Source: Aminiphilus circumscriptus DSM 16581 (GTDB lineage: Bacteria; Synergistota; Synergistia; Synergistales; Aminiphilaceae). Taken from it: a stretch of DNA of 64,000 bases. Positions within the stretch are counted from its first letter, which is position 1. Every line of letters begins with the position of its first letter. The notes below the pieces were generated by a model. The model was not told the origin of the DNA. It ran no database searches and saw only the letters and a list, made by a program, of their open reading frames with translations. The stretch lies in assembly GCF_000526375.1 (NCBI RefSeq), contig NZ_JAFY01000002.1, forward strand, positions 682,001 to 746,000. The letters run 5' to 3'. Below are positions 43,135-51,497 of this stretch, piece by piece. The position numbers and the translations under genes were made by a program.

Positions 43135-43842
43135 ATGCGGAACGGAGACGAGGGAACGGACTCGCCGGAGAAGACGACACTGGAGGATCTGGCCTACGGG
43201 CGGATCCGTGCGGCCATTCTTGCCCGTAAACTCCCGCCGGGAACCCGGCTTGCGGAACCGACGCTGGCGAAGAAGATCAACATCAGCCGCACGCCCGTTC
43301 GCGGGGCACTGCGGCGCCTCGCCTCGGAGGGGTTGGTGACGATCTCCGCAAACCATGGGGCCACGGTGACCGTTCCCTCCCTCCGGGATATCGAGAACGC
43401 CTACCAGGTTCGAGAAGCCCTCGAATGTCTCGCCGCCTCCGTTGCGGCGGAGAGGGTGTCGCGGGAGGACACGGTACGGCTTCGCGAGGCCGAGCGGGAG
43501 GAGCGACGCTGTCTCGCCCAGGGAGATCTGGAGGGGTACATCCGGATCAACGAGAGGATTCATCTCCTTGTGGCCTCCCTCTCGGGCAACCGTCTTCTGG
43601 AGCAGGCGGTCGAGTCCGCCATGAACCGTACCAACGTGTACCTGTCCCTCCTGGATCCGTTTTACGAACTGGCGGATTCGGGAGACCGCCAGACCTGGGA
43701 ACACGCCATCATCATCGATGCCCTGGAGGCCGGAGACAGCCTCTGGGCGGAGGCGGCCATGCGGGTGCACATCCGCTCCTCCCGGGCGGTGATGGACCTG
43801 GACCTCGCACAAAAGAAGCCTTTCCCGGTCGATGACATTTGA
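43135..43842 (+). CDS. GntR-family regulator (FCD subfamily)
   Basis: A 235-residue transcription factor. Residues about 20-85 are the GntR winged helix (AYGRIRAAILARKLPPGTRL, recognition helix SRTPVRGALRRLASEG, wing NHGATVTVPS). The rest is an all-helical FCD ligand-binding domain with three candidate metal-binding histidines in NERIHLL, TWEHAII and AAMRVHI. It probably senses the substrate or an intermediate of the surrounding methyltransferase cluster and may bind the GTATAC pair near 35700. ATG 43135 (AGAGGA five bases upstream) is preferred to an ATG at 43117, which has no ribosome-binding site. Confidence 0.92.
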   Translation: MRNGDEGTDSPEKTTLEDLAYGRIRAAILARKLPPGTRLAEPTLAKKINISRTPVRGALRRLASEGLVTISANHGATVTVPSLRDIENAYQVREALECLAASVAAERVSREDTVRLREAEREERRCLAQGDLEGYIRINERIHLLVASLSGNRLLEQAVESAMNRTNVYLSLLDPFYELADSGDRQTWEHAIIIDALEAGDSLWAEAAMRVHIRSSRAVMDLDLAQKKPFPVDDI

Positions 43843-43883
43843 GAAGACGAACGAGACGGAGACAAAAAAGGAGTGACCCGGAC

Positions 43884-44549
43884 GTGGAGAAACACTACGA
43901 GGCGGTTCGAGAGCATGTCGTGGAAGGACAGGTAACACAGACGGAAAACGCCGTCCGCAAGGCCCTCGACGCGGGATGTCCTCCCGAGGAAATTCTCCGG
44001 AAGGGGCTTCTCGCCGGCATGGACGAAGTGGGAGCCCTTTTCAAGGATGGGGAGATGTTCGTCCCCGAGGTGTTGGTCTCTGCCAAGGCCATGAAGGGCG
44101 GAATGGAGATCCTCCGTCCCTTCCTGGCGACAGGTGCGGCGGGGCAGGGCGGGCGCATTCTCACCGCCACCGTGGAGGGCGATCTTCACGACATCGGTGT
44201 GAAGCTCGTGGGCATGATGCTCGAAGGCGCGGGATTCGAGGTGCGTAATCTCGGCGTGGACCTTCCGGCGGCGCGCATCGTGGAGGAGGTGCGGAGTTGG
44301 CGTCCCCACGTGCTGGGTCTCTCCGCCATGCTCACCACGACAATGACCAACATGAAGGGTGTGGTGGAGTCGCTCCGGGAGGAAGGGCTCGCGGAGGGAC
44401 TCGCGATCATGGTGGGGGGTGCTCCCGTATCGAAGGAGTACGCCGAACGTCTCGGCGTACATTATTCCGCCGATGCCGCCGAGGCGGTGGGTGTGGCGAA
44501 GGCGCTTCTTCAGAAGTTTCGGGAAGGGGCGCTTTCCGAAGCGCGCTAG
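43884..44549 (+). CDS. Corrinoid (B12-binding) methyl carrier protein
   Basis: A 221-residue MttC/MtbC-type protein that carries the methyl group on cobalt between a substrate methyltransferase and a second methyltransferase. Residues about 1-88 form the helical cap (EEILRKGLLAGMDEVGALF). The B12 domain has the base-off signature DLHDIG with cobalt ligand H102, a serine in LGLSAMLTTTM and the GG motif VGGAPVSKEYA. It is the last gene of the cluster, 41 bases after gntR, and partners with the two MttB-like enzymes. No corrinoid:tetrahydrofolate methyltransferase or reactivating RamA gene is in the window, so these must be elsewhere. Confidence 0.95.
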   Translation: MEKHYEAVREHVVEGQVTQTENAVRKALDAGCPPEEILRKGLLAGMDEVGALFKDGEMFVPEVLVSAKAMKGGMEILRPFLATGAAGQGGRILTATVEGDLHDIGVKLVGMMLEGAGFEVRNLGVDLPAARIVEEVRSWRPHVLGLSAMLTTTMTNMKGVVESLREEGLAEGLAIMVGGAPVSKEYAERLGVHYSADAAEAVGVAKALLQKFREGALSEAR

Positions 44550-44587
44550 AAACTCCTGGTGCCGCAGTCCGAATCGAAAAGCGCGAG

Positions 44588-44627
44588 AGAGAGCCGTCTC
44601 CGATCCGCCGGAGACGGCTCTCTTCTT
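44588..44627 (+). terminator. Terminator of the mtt cluster
   Basis: A perfect 14-base-pair stem (44588-44601 with 44610-44623) and an eight-base loop, followed by TCTTGTC. It sits 38 bases after the corrinoid protein gene and before the convergent HD-GYP gene, so it may work in both directions. Confidence 0.75.
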
Positions 44628-44677
44628 GTCGCTTCGTGCTGTCGGGGCGTACGATTCCTGTGCCGGCGAGCCTTGCT

Positions 44678-46957
44678 TCAGGGAAGGATGCGGAGCGCCA
44701 CGTCCACCACGGCAGGGTCGAACTGAGTCCCCCGGTGACGCTTCAGTTCCCGGAGGGCCTCGCTCTTTGCCATGGCGGGGCGGTAGGAGCGGCAGCTCGT
44801 CATGGCGTCGAAGGCGTCCGCCACGGAGAGGATGCGTGCGCCGAGCGGGATCGCCTCTCCCGAGATGCCCTCAGGGTAGCCAGTGCCGTCCCAGCGTTCA
44901 TGGTGGTGCAGCACGTCCCGGGCGATTTCCCCGAGGTGTGCCGAGGAGGAGAGCACCGCGTATCCCCAGCGGGGATGCATCTTGATGATCTCGTACTCTT
45001 CGTCTTCGAGCGGGCCCGGCTTGTTCAGCACCGTCACGGGCACGAGGAGTTTCCCCAGGTCGTGGAGGAGTCCCGTCCAGTAGATGCGGGAGATGTCGTT
45101 TTCATCCATCTTCAGCGCTGCGGCGAGACGGCATGCCAGTTGGGCCACGTTCTCGGAATGTCCCTTGGTGTAGTGGTCGTAGATCTCCAGAATGCCGATC
45201 ATCACGGAAACGAGCTGTTTCTGGAAGGATGACGAAGTGGCGACGTAGCGACGAATGCCGAGATAGGCCGAGGCTATGTTGCCGAAGGCGGCGAGAACCC
45301 GCTCCGACCGGAGGGAGAAGGCGCTCGCTTCGCTGCGCCCCTGGGAGATGTCCAGACAAATTTGTCCCACCATTTCCTCGTCGAGGAAGAACGAGTGCAG
45401 AAGAGACTGGCGGATGGGGAGCACGGCGGTGCGGAATTTCTCCGCCAGCGAAGGCGGCATGCGCTGATCGAGATCGTCGTAGACGAAGGGAACGACACTT
45501 GTTCCCTTCGTTACACGAAGGTGCGTCCGTTTCAGGGGGAGCGTGCGAAGGCATTCCGCGTCGTGTCCCACTGCGTCGACGATGCGCCATTCCTCGCCGT
45601 TCACCTCGGAGATGCTGCCGCAGTCTGCCTCGGGGATGAACTGGAGCGCCATGTGGAGCAGCTCCGGAAGAAACGTCTCCTCTCCGGAGGTGGCTTCGGA
45701 GGTGAGGCGTCCTGTCGCGCCGAGGATATGCTCCAGTTCGTCGTTCAGGATCCGGGTTTCTCCGTAGAGGGCGCGGGCCTGCTGCAGCGCCGCCTCTCGC
45801 TCCTCCATGGTCGCGCTGAGTTTGACCGCCATGCCGCGGAAGGTGTCGAGCAGCGCCTGAACCTCTGTCACGGAGGAGGACTTCAGGTTTTGGTCGGGTT
45901 CGAACTCCCCCGGATTCGCCGCAAGAGCCGCCATATTTCGCGCAAGCTGTTCGAAGGGTGTCGTGAGAGTGTCCACGATCCTGCCGAAGGCGATGGAGAG
46001 TCCTCCTGCCCCTAAAAGAAGAAGAAAGAGAATTCCCAGAAGAAACGCCCCGAAGAGGTTGCCCAGAAGAGTGAAATCGAGGGAGAGGAGCAGCAGTTTC
46101 GGCTCCTCCACGACAACGTTGTCCTCTTCGGGAGGGCGGACATAGAGGAGCAGGCGCCTCTTCAGGAGTCCGTCCCGGAGAAGGAGGCGCTCTTTTCCTC
46201 CCCGCACGGCCTCCCGGACGAGAGCCCAATCCTCCGAGGTCGTCAGGGTGGGGTCTCCCGTTTCGAGCCTTCTCGTGGCGAGGCTGGCGAAGGCGAGGGA
46301 GTTCACGAAAGGAAAGTTCAGCATGCCTCGGATCTTCTCCAGATATTTGTCCATGTGTTTCCGCGGCACGGAGACGCTCACCTCGAGAATCGTATCGTCC
46401 TGCAGTTTCCAGTAGGCGTACTTGTTGTAGTCGTCGGTCATGGTGGCCGATGTGGCCCGTTGGAGTCGCACCTCTCCGGGAACCATGGTGCGGAGCGTTC
46501 TCCAGAGCCGTGTGAATTGAGAAAGATCGAGCCCGAGGTCGGGAGGATGGTTGGTGCGCGTCACTCGTCCTTTGGAATCGATGAGGTAATAGCGAAAAGT
46601 TCCGGGGTCGAAGGGGGATGTGCCGGAGGCGCGGACGAAGCGTCGCATCAGAGAGGCGAGTTCCTCGTCGGGAGCTTCCGAAGGAAGCCGCCCCTCCTCT
46701 GCGTAATGCATCTTGAGATCCTCCAGAAAGCGGAGGAGAAGCGCATCGCCGTTCTCCTCGAGGAGATCGAACATGTCCTTGTACTCCGCAACCTGGCGGG
46801 ACGCCAGGGTGGCGAGGTGATCCTCGAAGAAGGCCATGCCTTTCGTGGTTGCCATCCACCCTCCCCAGAGGAGTATGCTCAGGAAGAAAACCAACATGAG
46901 CGTTCCCACTGCGGAAAGAGTACGGAAAAAATGTTGTCCCAGCGATTTTGGCGTCAT
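44678..46957 (-). CDS. Membrane receptor with HD-GYP output
   Basis: A 759-residue signalling protein. An N-terminal transmembrane helix (SAVGTLMLVFFLSILLWGGW) and a second one (LGNLFGAFLLGILFLLLLGAG, near residue 300) enclose a periplasmic sensor of about 260 residues; a HAMP linker and short coiled coil follow, then a GAF-like domain. The C-terminus is an HD-GYP phosphodiesterase with HSENVAQLA, LLHDLGKLL, HPRWGYAVL, HHHERWDGTGYPEG and ILSVADAFDAMTS. All metal-binding positions appear present, so it should hydrolyse cyclic di-GMP. The start at 46957 (AGGTG site) was preferred to 46972, which lacks one. Confidence 0.92.
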   Translation of the reverse strand: MTPKSLGQHFFRTLSAVGTLMLVFFLSILLWGGWMATTKGMAFFEDHLATLASRQVAEYKDMFDLLEENGDALLLRFLEDLKMHYAEEGRLPSEAPDEELASLMRRFVRASGTSPFDPGTFRYYLIDSKGRVTRTNHPPDLGLDLSQFTRLWRTLRTMVPGEVRLQRATSATMTDDYNKYAYWKLQDDTILEVSVSVPRKHMDKYLEKIRGMLNFPFVNSLAFASLATRRLETGDPTLTTSEDWALVREAVRGGKERLLLRDGLLKRRLLLYVRPPEEDNVVVEEPKLLLLSLDFTLLGNLFGAFLLGILFLLLLGAGGLSIAFGRIVDTLTTPFEQLARNMAALAANPGEFEPDQNLKSSSVTEVQALLDTFRGMAVKLSATMEEREAALQQARALYGETRILNDELEHILGATGRLTSEATSGEETFLPELLHMALQFIPEADCGSISEVNGEEWRIVDAVGHDAECLRTLPLKRTHLRVTKGTSVVPFVYDDLDQRMPPSLAEKFRTAVLPIRQSLLHSFFLDEEMVGQICLDISQGRSEASAFSLRSERVLAAFGNIASAYLGIRRYVATSSSFQKQLVSVMIGILEIYDHYTKGHSENVAQLACRLAAALKMDENDISRIYWTGLLHDLGKLLVPVTVLNKPGPLEDEEYEIIKMHPRWGYAVLSSSAHLGEIARDVLHHHERWDGTGYPEGISGEAIPLGARILSVADAFDAMTSCRSYRPAMAKSEALRELKRHRGTQFDPAVVDVALRILP

Positions 46958-47321
46958 CGGCGCACCTGCCATGAAAGAGCGGAATTCGGACCTTTTATAA
47001 AGCATACCATAAAGGCGACATAGGGAAAGCGTTTTGAAAAGGTCGGGCATGGTCGAGCAACGAAAAGGGAAAAAGACCGCAGAGTTCCCCTTTCCAGTCA
47101 GGAGGCTTTGCGCTAGAGTTGCTTCATGCTTCTGGCCGGAGTTCCCTTTTTCCGGAGACGGACTATCGGCAGCGGAAAAAGGACGGTTCCCTTCTCTGCC
47201 GCATCCTTTTGAGGCGAAAGGGCGCGAAAGTGTTTTTCGGAAACCCCGGGAGGAGCGTGTGCATCGGAGAACTCGTCGAAGTGGGTGGGATCTGTCGGAA
47301 AAAGAAAGTGAGGGAGTTCTG
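46958..47321. other. Divergent intergenic region
   Basis: About 360 bases between the divergent HD-GYP and oligoendopeptidase genes. An AT-rich island near 46990-47015 (containing TTTATAA) is the likeliest promoter region for the minus-strand gene. No clear -35/-10 pair was found for the plus strand. Confidence 0.3.
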
Positions 47322-49214
47322 ATGAAATCGAAAGGAGTGCTGATTCCATTGACCTTGTGCCTTATGCTGTTGCCCGCCGCCGCCTCGGGTGCTCCGGGGA
47401 CGGGCGCGCTTCCCTCCAGGGACGAGATGGATTCCCGCTGGACCTGGGACCTCTCGGTGCTCTACGCCGACGATGCCGCCTGGGAGCGGGATTTCGAAAC
47501 CCTGGAGAAACGACTTCCCGAGATGGAGGCCCTCCAGGGGAAGGTGGGAGCGAGCGCGGCGGATCTTTTGACGGCATTGCGTCTCCAGGACGAACTGGGG
47601 CAGACCATGAGTCGTCTCTACGTGTACGCCCACATGAAGAGCCACGAGGACACGACGAACCCGACCTACCAGGGGTTTGCCGAGCGGGCGGTCTCCCTCG
47701 CGGTCAAGGCGGGAAGCGCCGGATCGTTCGTGGAGCCCGAGATCCTGGCGATTCCCGAGGAGACGCTCGCAAGCTTCCTTTCGGAGGAGAAGGGGCTTGA
47801 GGAGTACCGTTTCGCCCTTGCCCGGATCACCCGCATGCGGGAACACGTGCTTCCCGCGGAGCAGGAACTTCTCCTTGCCCGCTCTGGGGGCATGGCGCAG
47901 ACGGCGGAGACGGTCTTCTCCATGCTCACCAACGCGGATCTCACCTTCCCCACCATCCGCGACGAGGATGGCAACGAGGTGGAACTCTCGGAGGAGCGGT
48001 ACGGCAAGTACATCTATTCCCAAAACCGTCAGGTCCGCAGGGATGCCTTTCTGGGGCTCTTCACCACCTATGGGAAGGTGAGGAACACGCTCGCGGCGAC
48101 CCTCTCGGGGAGCGTCCGGAAAAACCTCTTCTACACCCAGGTCCGCAAGTATCCCTCCTGCCTGGACGCCACGCTCTTTCCCAATGCCATTCCTGTCGAG
48201 GTCTACGAGAACGCGGTGAAGACCGTGAACGCGCACCTCGAGCCGCTGCACCGCTACATGCGGCTCAAGAAACGCGCCCTCGGCCTGGAGGAGCTGCACA
48301 TGTACGACCTTTACGTTCCTCTCGTGGAGGAAACGCAGAAGGACATTCCCTACGAGGAGGCCCTGGAGACTGTTCGGAAGGCCCTGGCTCCCCTGGGGGA
48401 GGAATATCTGGCGGAGCTGAACACGGCCTTCGCGAACCGCTGGATCGACGTCTACGAAAACCGGGGAAAACGGAGCGGCGCCTACTCCTGGGGAACCTAT
48501 GGAGTGCATCCCTTCGTGCTCCTGAACTACAAGGGAACGTTGCGGGACACCTTCACCATCGCCCACGAGATGGGGCATGCCCTTCATTCCACCTTTACGG
48601 ACCGAAGCCAACCCTTCGCCTATTCAGGGCACGCCATCTTCACCGCCGAGGTGGCCTCCACGACGAACGAGGCGCTTCTCCTGGACCATCTCATCCGTAC
48701 CTCCGCGGATCCCCAGGAGAAGCTCTTCCTTTTGAACTATGCGTTGGAGCAGGTGCGCACCACCGTATACCGCCAGCTCCTCTTCGCCGAGTTCGAACTG
48801 GAGATCCACCGGCGGGCCGAACGAGGAGAGCCCCTTACGCCGGATGTGCTCGCCTCGGTCTGGCGGGAGCTGAACCTGCGGTACTACGGACCGGACGTGG
48901 TGGTGGACCCCGAACTGGACGTGGAGTGGGCGCGAATTCCCCATTTCTACAGCGCTTTCTATGTGTACCAGTATGCCACGGGGTTCGCCGCCTCCACGGC
49001 GCTGTCGCGGCAGATCCTCTCCGAGGGTGCTCCTGCGGTAACCCGCTACCTGGAGTTCCTCAAGTCCGGGAGTTCCGACTATCCCATCGAGCTGCTCCGC
49101 AAAGCCGGAGTGGACATGTCCGCCCCGGCTCCTCTGGAAGCGACCTTCGCGCTCTTCGCGGCACGGCTGGACGAACTGGAGCATCTTCTGGACGAGCTGG
49201 AACCCCCGAAATAG
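47322..49214 (+). CDS. pepF: Exported oligoendopeptidase F (M3 family)
   Basis: A zinc oligopeptidase of 630 residues. The N-terminus is a signal peptide (MKSKGVLIPLTLCLMLLPAAASG), so the enzyme is predicted to act in the periplasm or outside, whereas PepF is usually cytoplasmic. The zinc site is H415-E416-M-G-H419 in TIAHEMGHALHS, with the third ligand Glu in FTAEVASTTNEALL. The rest is the helical M3B fold (WDLSVLYADDAAWERDF at the start, YQYATGFAASTALS near the end). It would degrade short peptides for an amino-acid-fermenting lifestyle. The start has GAGGGAG five bases upstream; the open frame before it is not coding-like. Confidence 0.94.
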   Translation: MKSKGVLIPLTLCLMLLPAAASGAPGTGALPSRDEMDSRWTWDLSVLYADDAAWERDFETLEKRLPEMEALQGKVGASAADLLTALRLQDELGQTMSRLYVYAHMKSHEDTTNPTYQGFAERAVSLAVKAGSAGSFVEPEILAIPEETLASFLSEEKGLEEYRFALARITRMREHVLPAEQELLLARSGGMAQTAETVFSMLTNADLTFPTIRDEDGNEVELSEERYGKYIYSQNRQVRRDAFLGLFTTYGKVRNTLAATLSGSVRKNLFYTQVRKYPSCLDATLFPNAIPVEVYENAVKTVNAHLEPLHRYMRLKKRALGLEELHMYDLYVPLVEETQKDIPYEEALETVRKALAPLGEEYLAELNTAFANRWIDVYENRGKRSGAYSWGTYGVHPFVLLNYKGTLRDTFTIAHEMGHALHSTFTDRSQPFAYSGHAIFTAEVASTTNEALLLDHLIRTSADPQEKLFLLNYALEQVRTTVYRQLLFAEFELEIHRRAERGEPLTPDVLASVWRELNLRYYGPDVVVDPELDVEWARIPHFYSAFYVYQYATGFAASTALSRQILSEGAPAVTRYLEFLKSGSSDYPIELLRKAGVDMSAPAPLEATFALFAARLDELEHLLDELEPPK

Positions 49215-49351
49215 CATCCACCCCGAAGGGCGGCGGTTCCCCGGAACATCTTCGGATTCCGGAGACCGGCCGTCCTGCGGGAGAATGCGAGGACGACCCT
49301 GTTGACTGAAACAGGAGACGGAGACAGGGAAAAAGGAGAGAGGTGGGTCGC

Positions 49352-50251
49352 GTGAAATTCCTGCGGTTCGGTTCTCCAAAACGGGTTTTTCTGGAACTTC
49401 TCGCGCTGCTTCGGCGGGAATGGGCAACGTTGCTCCTCATTTCCCTCGGGTCCGGTGTCGTGGCCTTCGGCATCATGGCGCTCACGCTCCCCTATCGTTT
49501 CCCCGATTCGGGGGTGACGGGGCTGGCCGTGCTGGGAACCTATGTCTGGAACATCTCTCCCGCATGGATTGTCGCGGTGGTCAACGTGGGACTTCTGATC
49601 TGGGGATGGCGGGAGCTGTCCCCCCGCTTCGTGGGATGGACTGCCTACGGCGTGCTGCTCCTCACGGTCCTCCTCAAGGTCTTCGACGGTTTTCCCGTTC
49701 CCCATTTCGAGGATCGTCTCCTCGTGGCGATCCTGGCCGGAGTGGTGAAGGGGCTGGGAGGCGGTATCGTCTTCCGCGCCGGGGGCTCCCTGGGGGGCAC
49801 GGACGTGATCGTCACGGCCCTGCGAAAGCGCTACGGCGTAGAGGTGGGCATGTTCACCTTCTACATCAACATCGGTATTCTCGCCCTCTCGTCCTTCATC
49901 GTGGGCATCGAGGGGGCCGTGTTCGGCCTGGTGAGCGTCTACACCAACGGTCTCGTGATGGACAACGTGCTTCGCTCCTTTGACCGGAGGCGACAGGTTT
50001 TCGTCATCACCAACATCCCCGACGAGGTGTCGCGCTTCGTGCTGCACGAGCTGCACCGGGGTGTCACCCGCCTGGAAGGACGGGGTGGATTTTCGGGCCA
50101 GCCACGCCCGGTGCTCCTCTGCGTTCTCTCGCCGAGACAGACCATGGAGCTGAAACGCTTTCTCGCGGAGCACGACCATCGTTCCTTCACCATCGTCTCC
50201 GACGCGTCGGAGGTGGTGGGGCGGGGATTCAAGTCCTGGAAGGGACTCTAG
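49352..50251 (+). CDS. YitT-family membrane protein (DUF161/DUF2179)
   Basis: A 299-residue inner-membrane protein. The first about 200 residues contain five to six hydrophobic segments with the family repeats PDSGVTGLAVLGTY and GIVFRAGGSLGGTDVIV. The last about 80 residues form the cytoplasmic DUF2179 domain (QVFVITNIPDEVSRFVL, LLCVLSPRQTMELKRFL, SFTIVSDASEVVGRGF). The function of the family is unknown. A GTG at 49352 after GAGGTGG is taken as start; a GTG three codons upstream, four bases from AAGGAG, is also possible. It is probably co-transcribed with pepF, which ends 137 bases before. Confidence 0.9.
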   Translation: MKFLRFGSPKRVFLELLALLRREWATLLLISLGSGVVAFGIMALTLPYRFPDSGVTGLAVLGTYVWNISPAWIVAVVNVGLLIWGWRELSPRFVGWTAYGVLLLTVLLKVFDGFPVPHFEDRLLVAILAGVVKGLGGGIVFRAGGSLGGTDVIVTALRKRYGVEVGMFTFYINIGILALSSFIVGIEGAVFGLVSVYTNGLVMDNVLRSFDRRRQVFVITNIPDEVSRFVLHELHRGVTRLEGRGGFSGQPRPVLLCVLSPRQTMELKRFLAEHDHRSFTIVSDASEVVGRGFKSWKGL

Positions 50252-50277
50252 CGGCGGATCCTGATTTTTTGCTGGAG

Positions 50278-50314
50278 ACGTGAGACGGAGCGGAGGAGCA
50301 TTCCCGTCTCACGT
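50278..50314 (+). terminator. Hairpin after the YitT-like gene
   Basis: An 11-base-pair perfect stem (50278-50288 with 50304-50314) with a 15-base loop, 27 bases past the stop. There is no T-run after it, so it may only be a partial terminator or an mRNA 3' structure. Confidence 0.4.
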
Positions 50315-50467
50315 GCGACGTTGATACGTTGAGGAGCCGTGTCGCACCGGTTTCCTCCGACGCACGGAAGCGTCATTTTCGAAGGGGTACGCGTTCGAGG
50401 CGCGGGGAACTCTTTGTTCCCGGCAATGCGGCGCCTGCTCCGGACTGTTTGAAGAAGGGGAGACGAC

Positions 50468-51358
50468 ATGGCCGGCGAACCGATTCGACTTGGAAAACAG
50501 ACCTGGGTGCTTCCGGGTTCGGTGAACATCGGGCTTTTCGAGGACGAAGGAAAGGCGGTGTTGCTCGACAGCGGCGGTGACGATTCGGCGGGGAGGAAGC
50601 TCCTCCGGGTTGTGGAGGAGCGGGGGTTGTCTCTTTCGCTTGTGGCCAATTCTCACTCTCATGCGGATCACATCGGCGGGAACGCTCTGTTGCAGAAGCG
50701 CACGGGGTGCGGCGTGGCCGCGAGTCCCCTGGAGGGAGCGCTCATCGAACAGCCGGCGCTGGAGCCGTTCTATCTCTGGTCCGGCGCGCCCCCCCGGGCG
50801 CTGCAGACCAAGTTTCTCCAGGCACAGCCGTCCCGGGTGACCCTGGAGGCCCTGCCAGGAACCCGCCTGGGGGAAACCTCCCTCGACGTGCTTGACTTGC
50901 GGGGACACGCCCTGGGAATGGTGGGGTTCCGCACTCCCGACGATGTGCTTTTCGTGGCGGACACGCTTTTTTCCGAGGATATCCTGGGCAAGTACAAGGT
51001 TTCCTACTGTGCGGACGTAGGGGCGGCGCTCGAAACCCTCGAACGCCTGGAGACCCTGGAGGCCGCCTGGTTCGTTCCCTGTCACGCCGCTCCGAGCGAG
51101 GACATCCGCGGGCTCGTGGCGGCGAACCGGAGGGCTTTTGAAACCGTGTCGGCGCTTCTGGCCGAGGCGGCCAGGGAACCGGCAATTCGGGAGGAACTCT
51201 TCGCCCGAGTTTTGGAGCGGTTGGATGTGGCGCTGGACTTCGTTCAGTACGGCCTGCTGTTCGCTACCCTGTCGGCTCACCTCACTTTCCTTCACGAGAA
51301 GGGAGTTCTCCGTCCGGAGTTCTCCGGAGGACGGCTTTTCTGGGAACGCTGCACCTAG
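50468..51358 (+). CDS. Metallo-beta-lactamase-fold hydrolase
   Basis: A 296-residue cytoplasmic enzyme. The binuclear metal site is visible as SHSHADHIGG (HxHxDH), a further His in DLRGHALGMVGF, an Asp in LFVADTLFSED and a last His in FVPCHAAPSED. The C-terminal 70 residues are helical and end with LSAHLTFLHEKGVL, as in the broad group of MBL proteins annotated as hydroxyacylglutathione-hydrolase relatives. The substrate is unknown. A GGGGAG site precedes the ATG. Confidence 0.92.
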   Translation: MAGEPIRLGKQTWVLPGSVNIGLFEDEGKAVLLDSGGDDSAGRKLLRVVEERGLSLSLVANSHSHADHIGGNALLQKRTGCGVAASPLEGALIEQPALEPFYLWSGAPPRALQTKFLQAQPSRVTLEALPGTRLGETSLDVLDLRGHALGMVGFRTPDDVLFVADTLFSEDILGKYKVSYCADVGAALETLERLETLEAAWFVPCHAAPSEDIRGLVAANRRAFETVSALLAEAAREPAIREELFARVLERLDVALDFVQYGLLFATLSAHLTFLHEKGVLRPEFSGGRLFWERCT

Positions 51359-51390
51359 GCAAGGATTTCCGACGGGTCAACGACAGAACA

Positions 51391-51434
51391 CCGTCTCTCT
51401 CGCATGTGCAAAGGAGACGGCACCTTTTCTTTTC
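51391..51434 (+). terminator. Terminator between convergent genes
   Basis: A stem of eight base pairs (51391-51398 with 51413-51420, one G-U) with a 14-base loop, followed by a T-rich stretch TTTTCTTTT at 51424-51432. It ends transcripts of the MBL-fold gene. Confidence 0.55.
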
Positions 51435-51497
51435 AAAAAGCGGCGGCATTCCTCTCCGGAGCGGACAAACGAGTGCTCCTCCGGACGTGGAGGCGAC

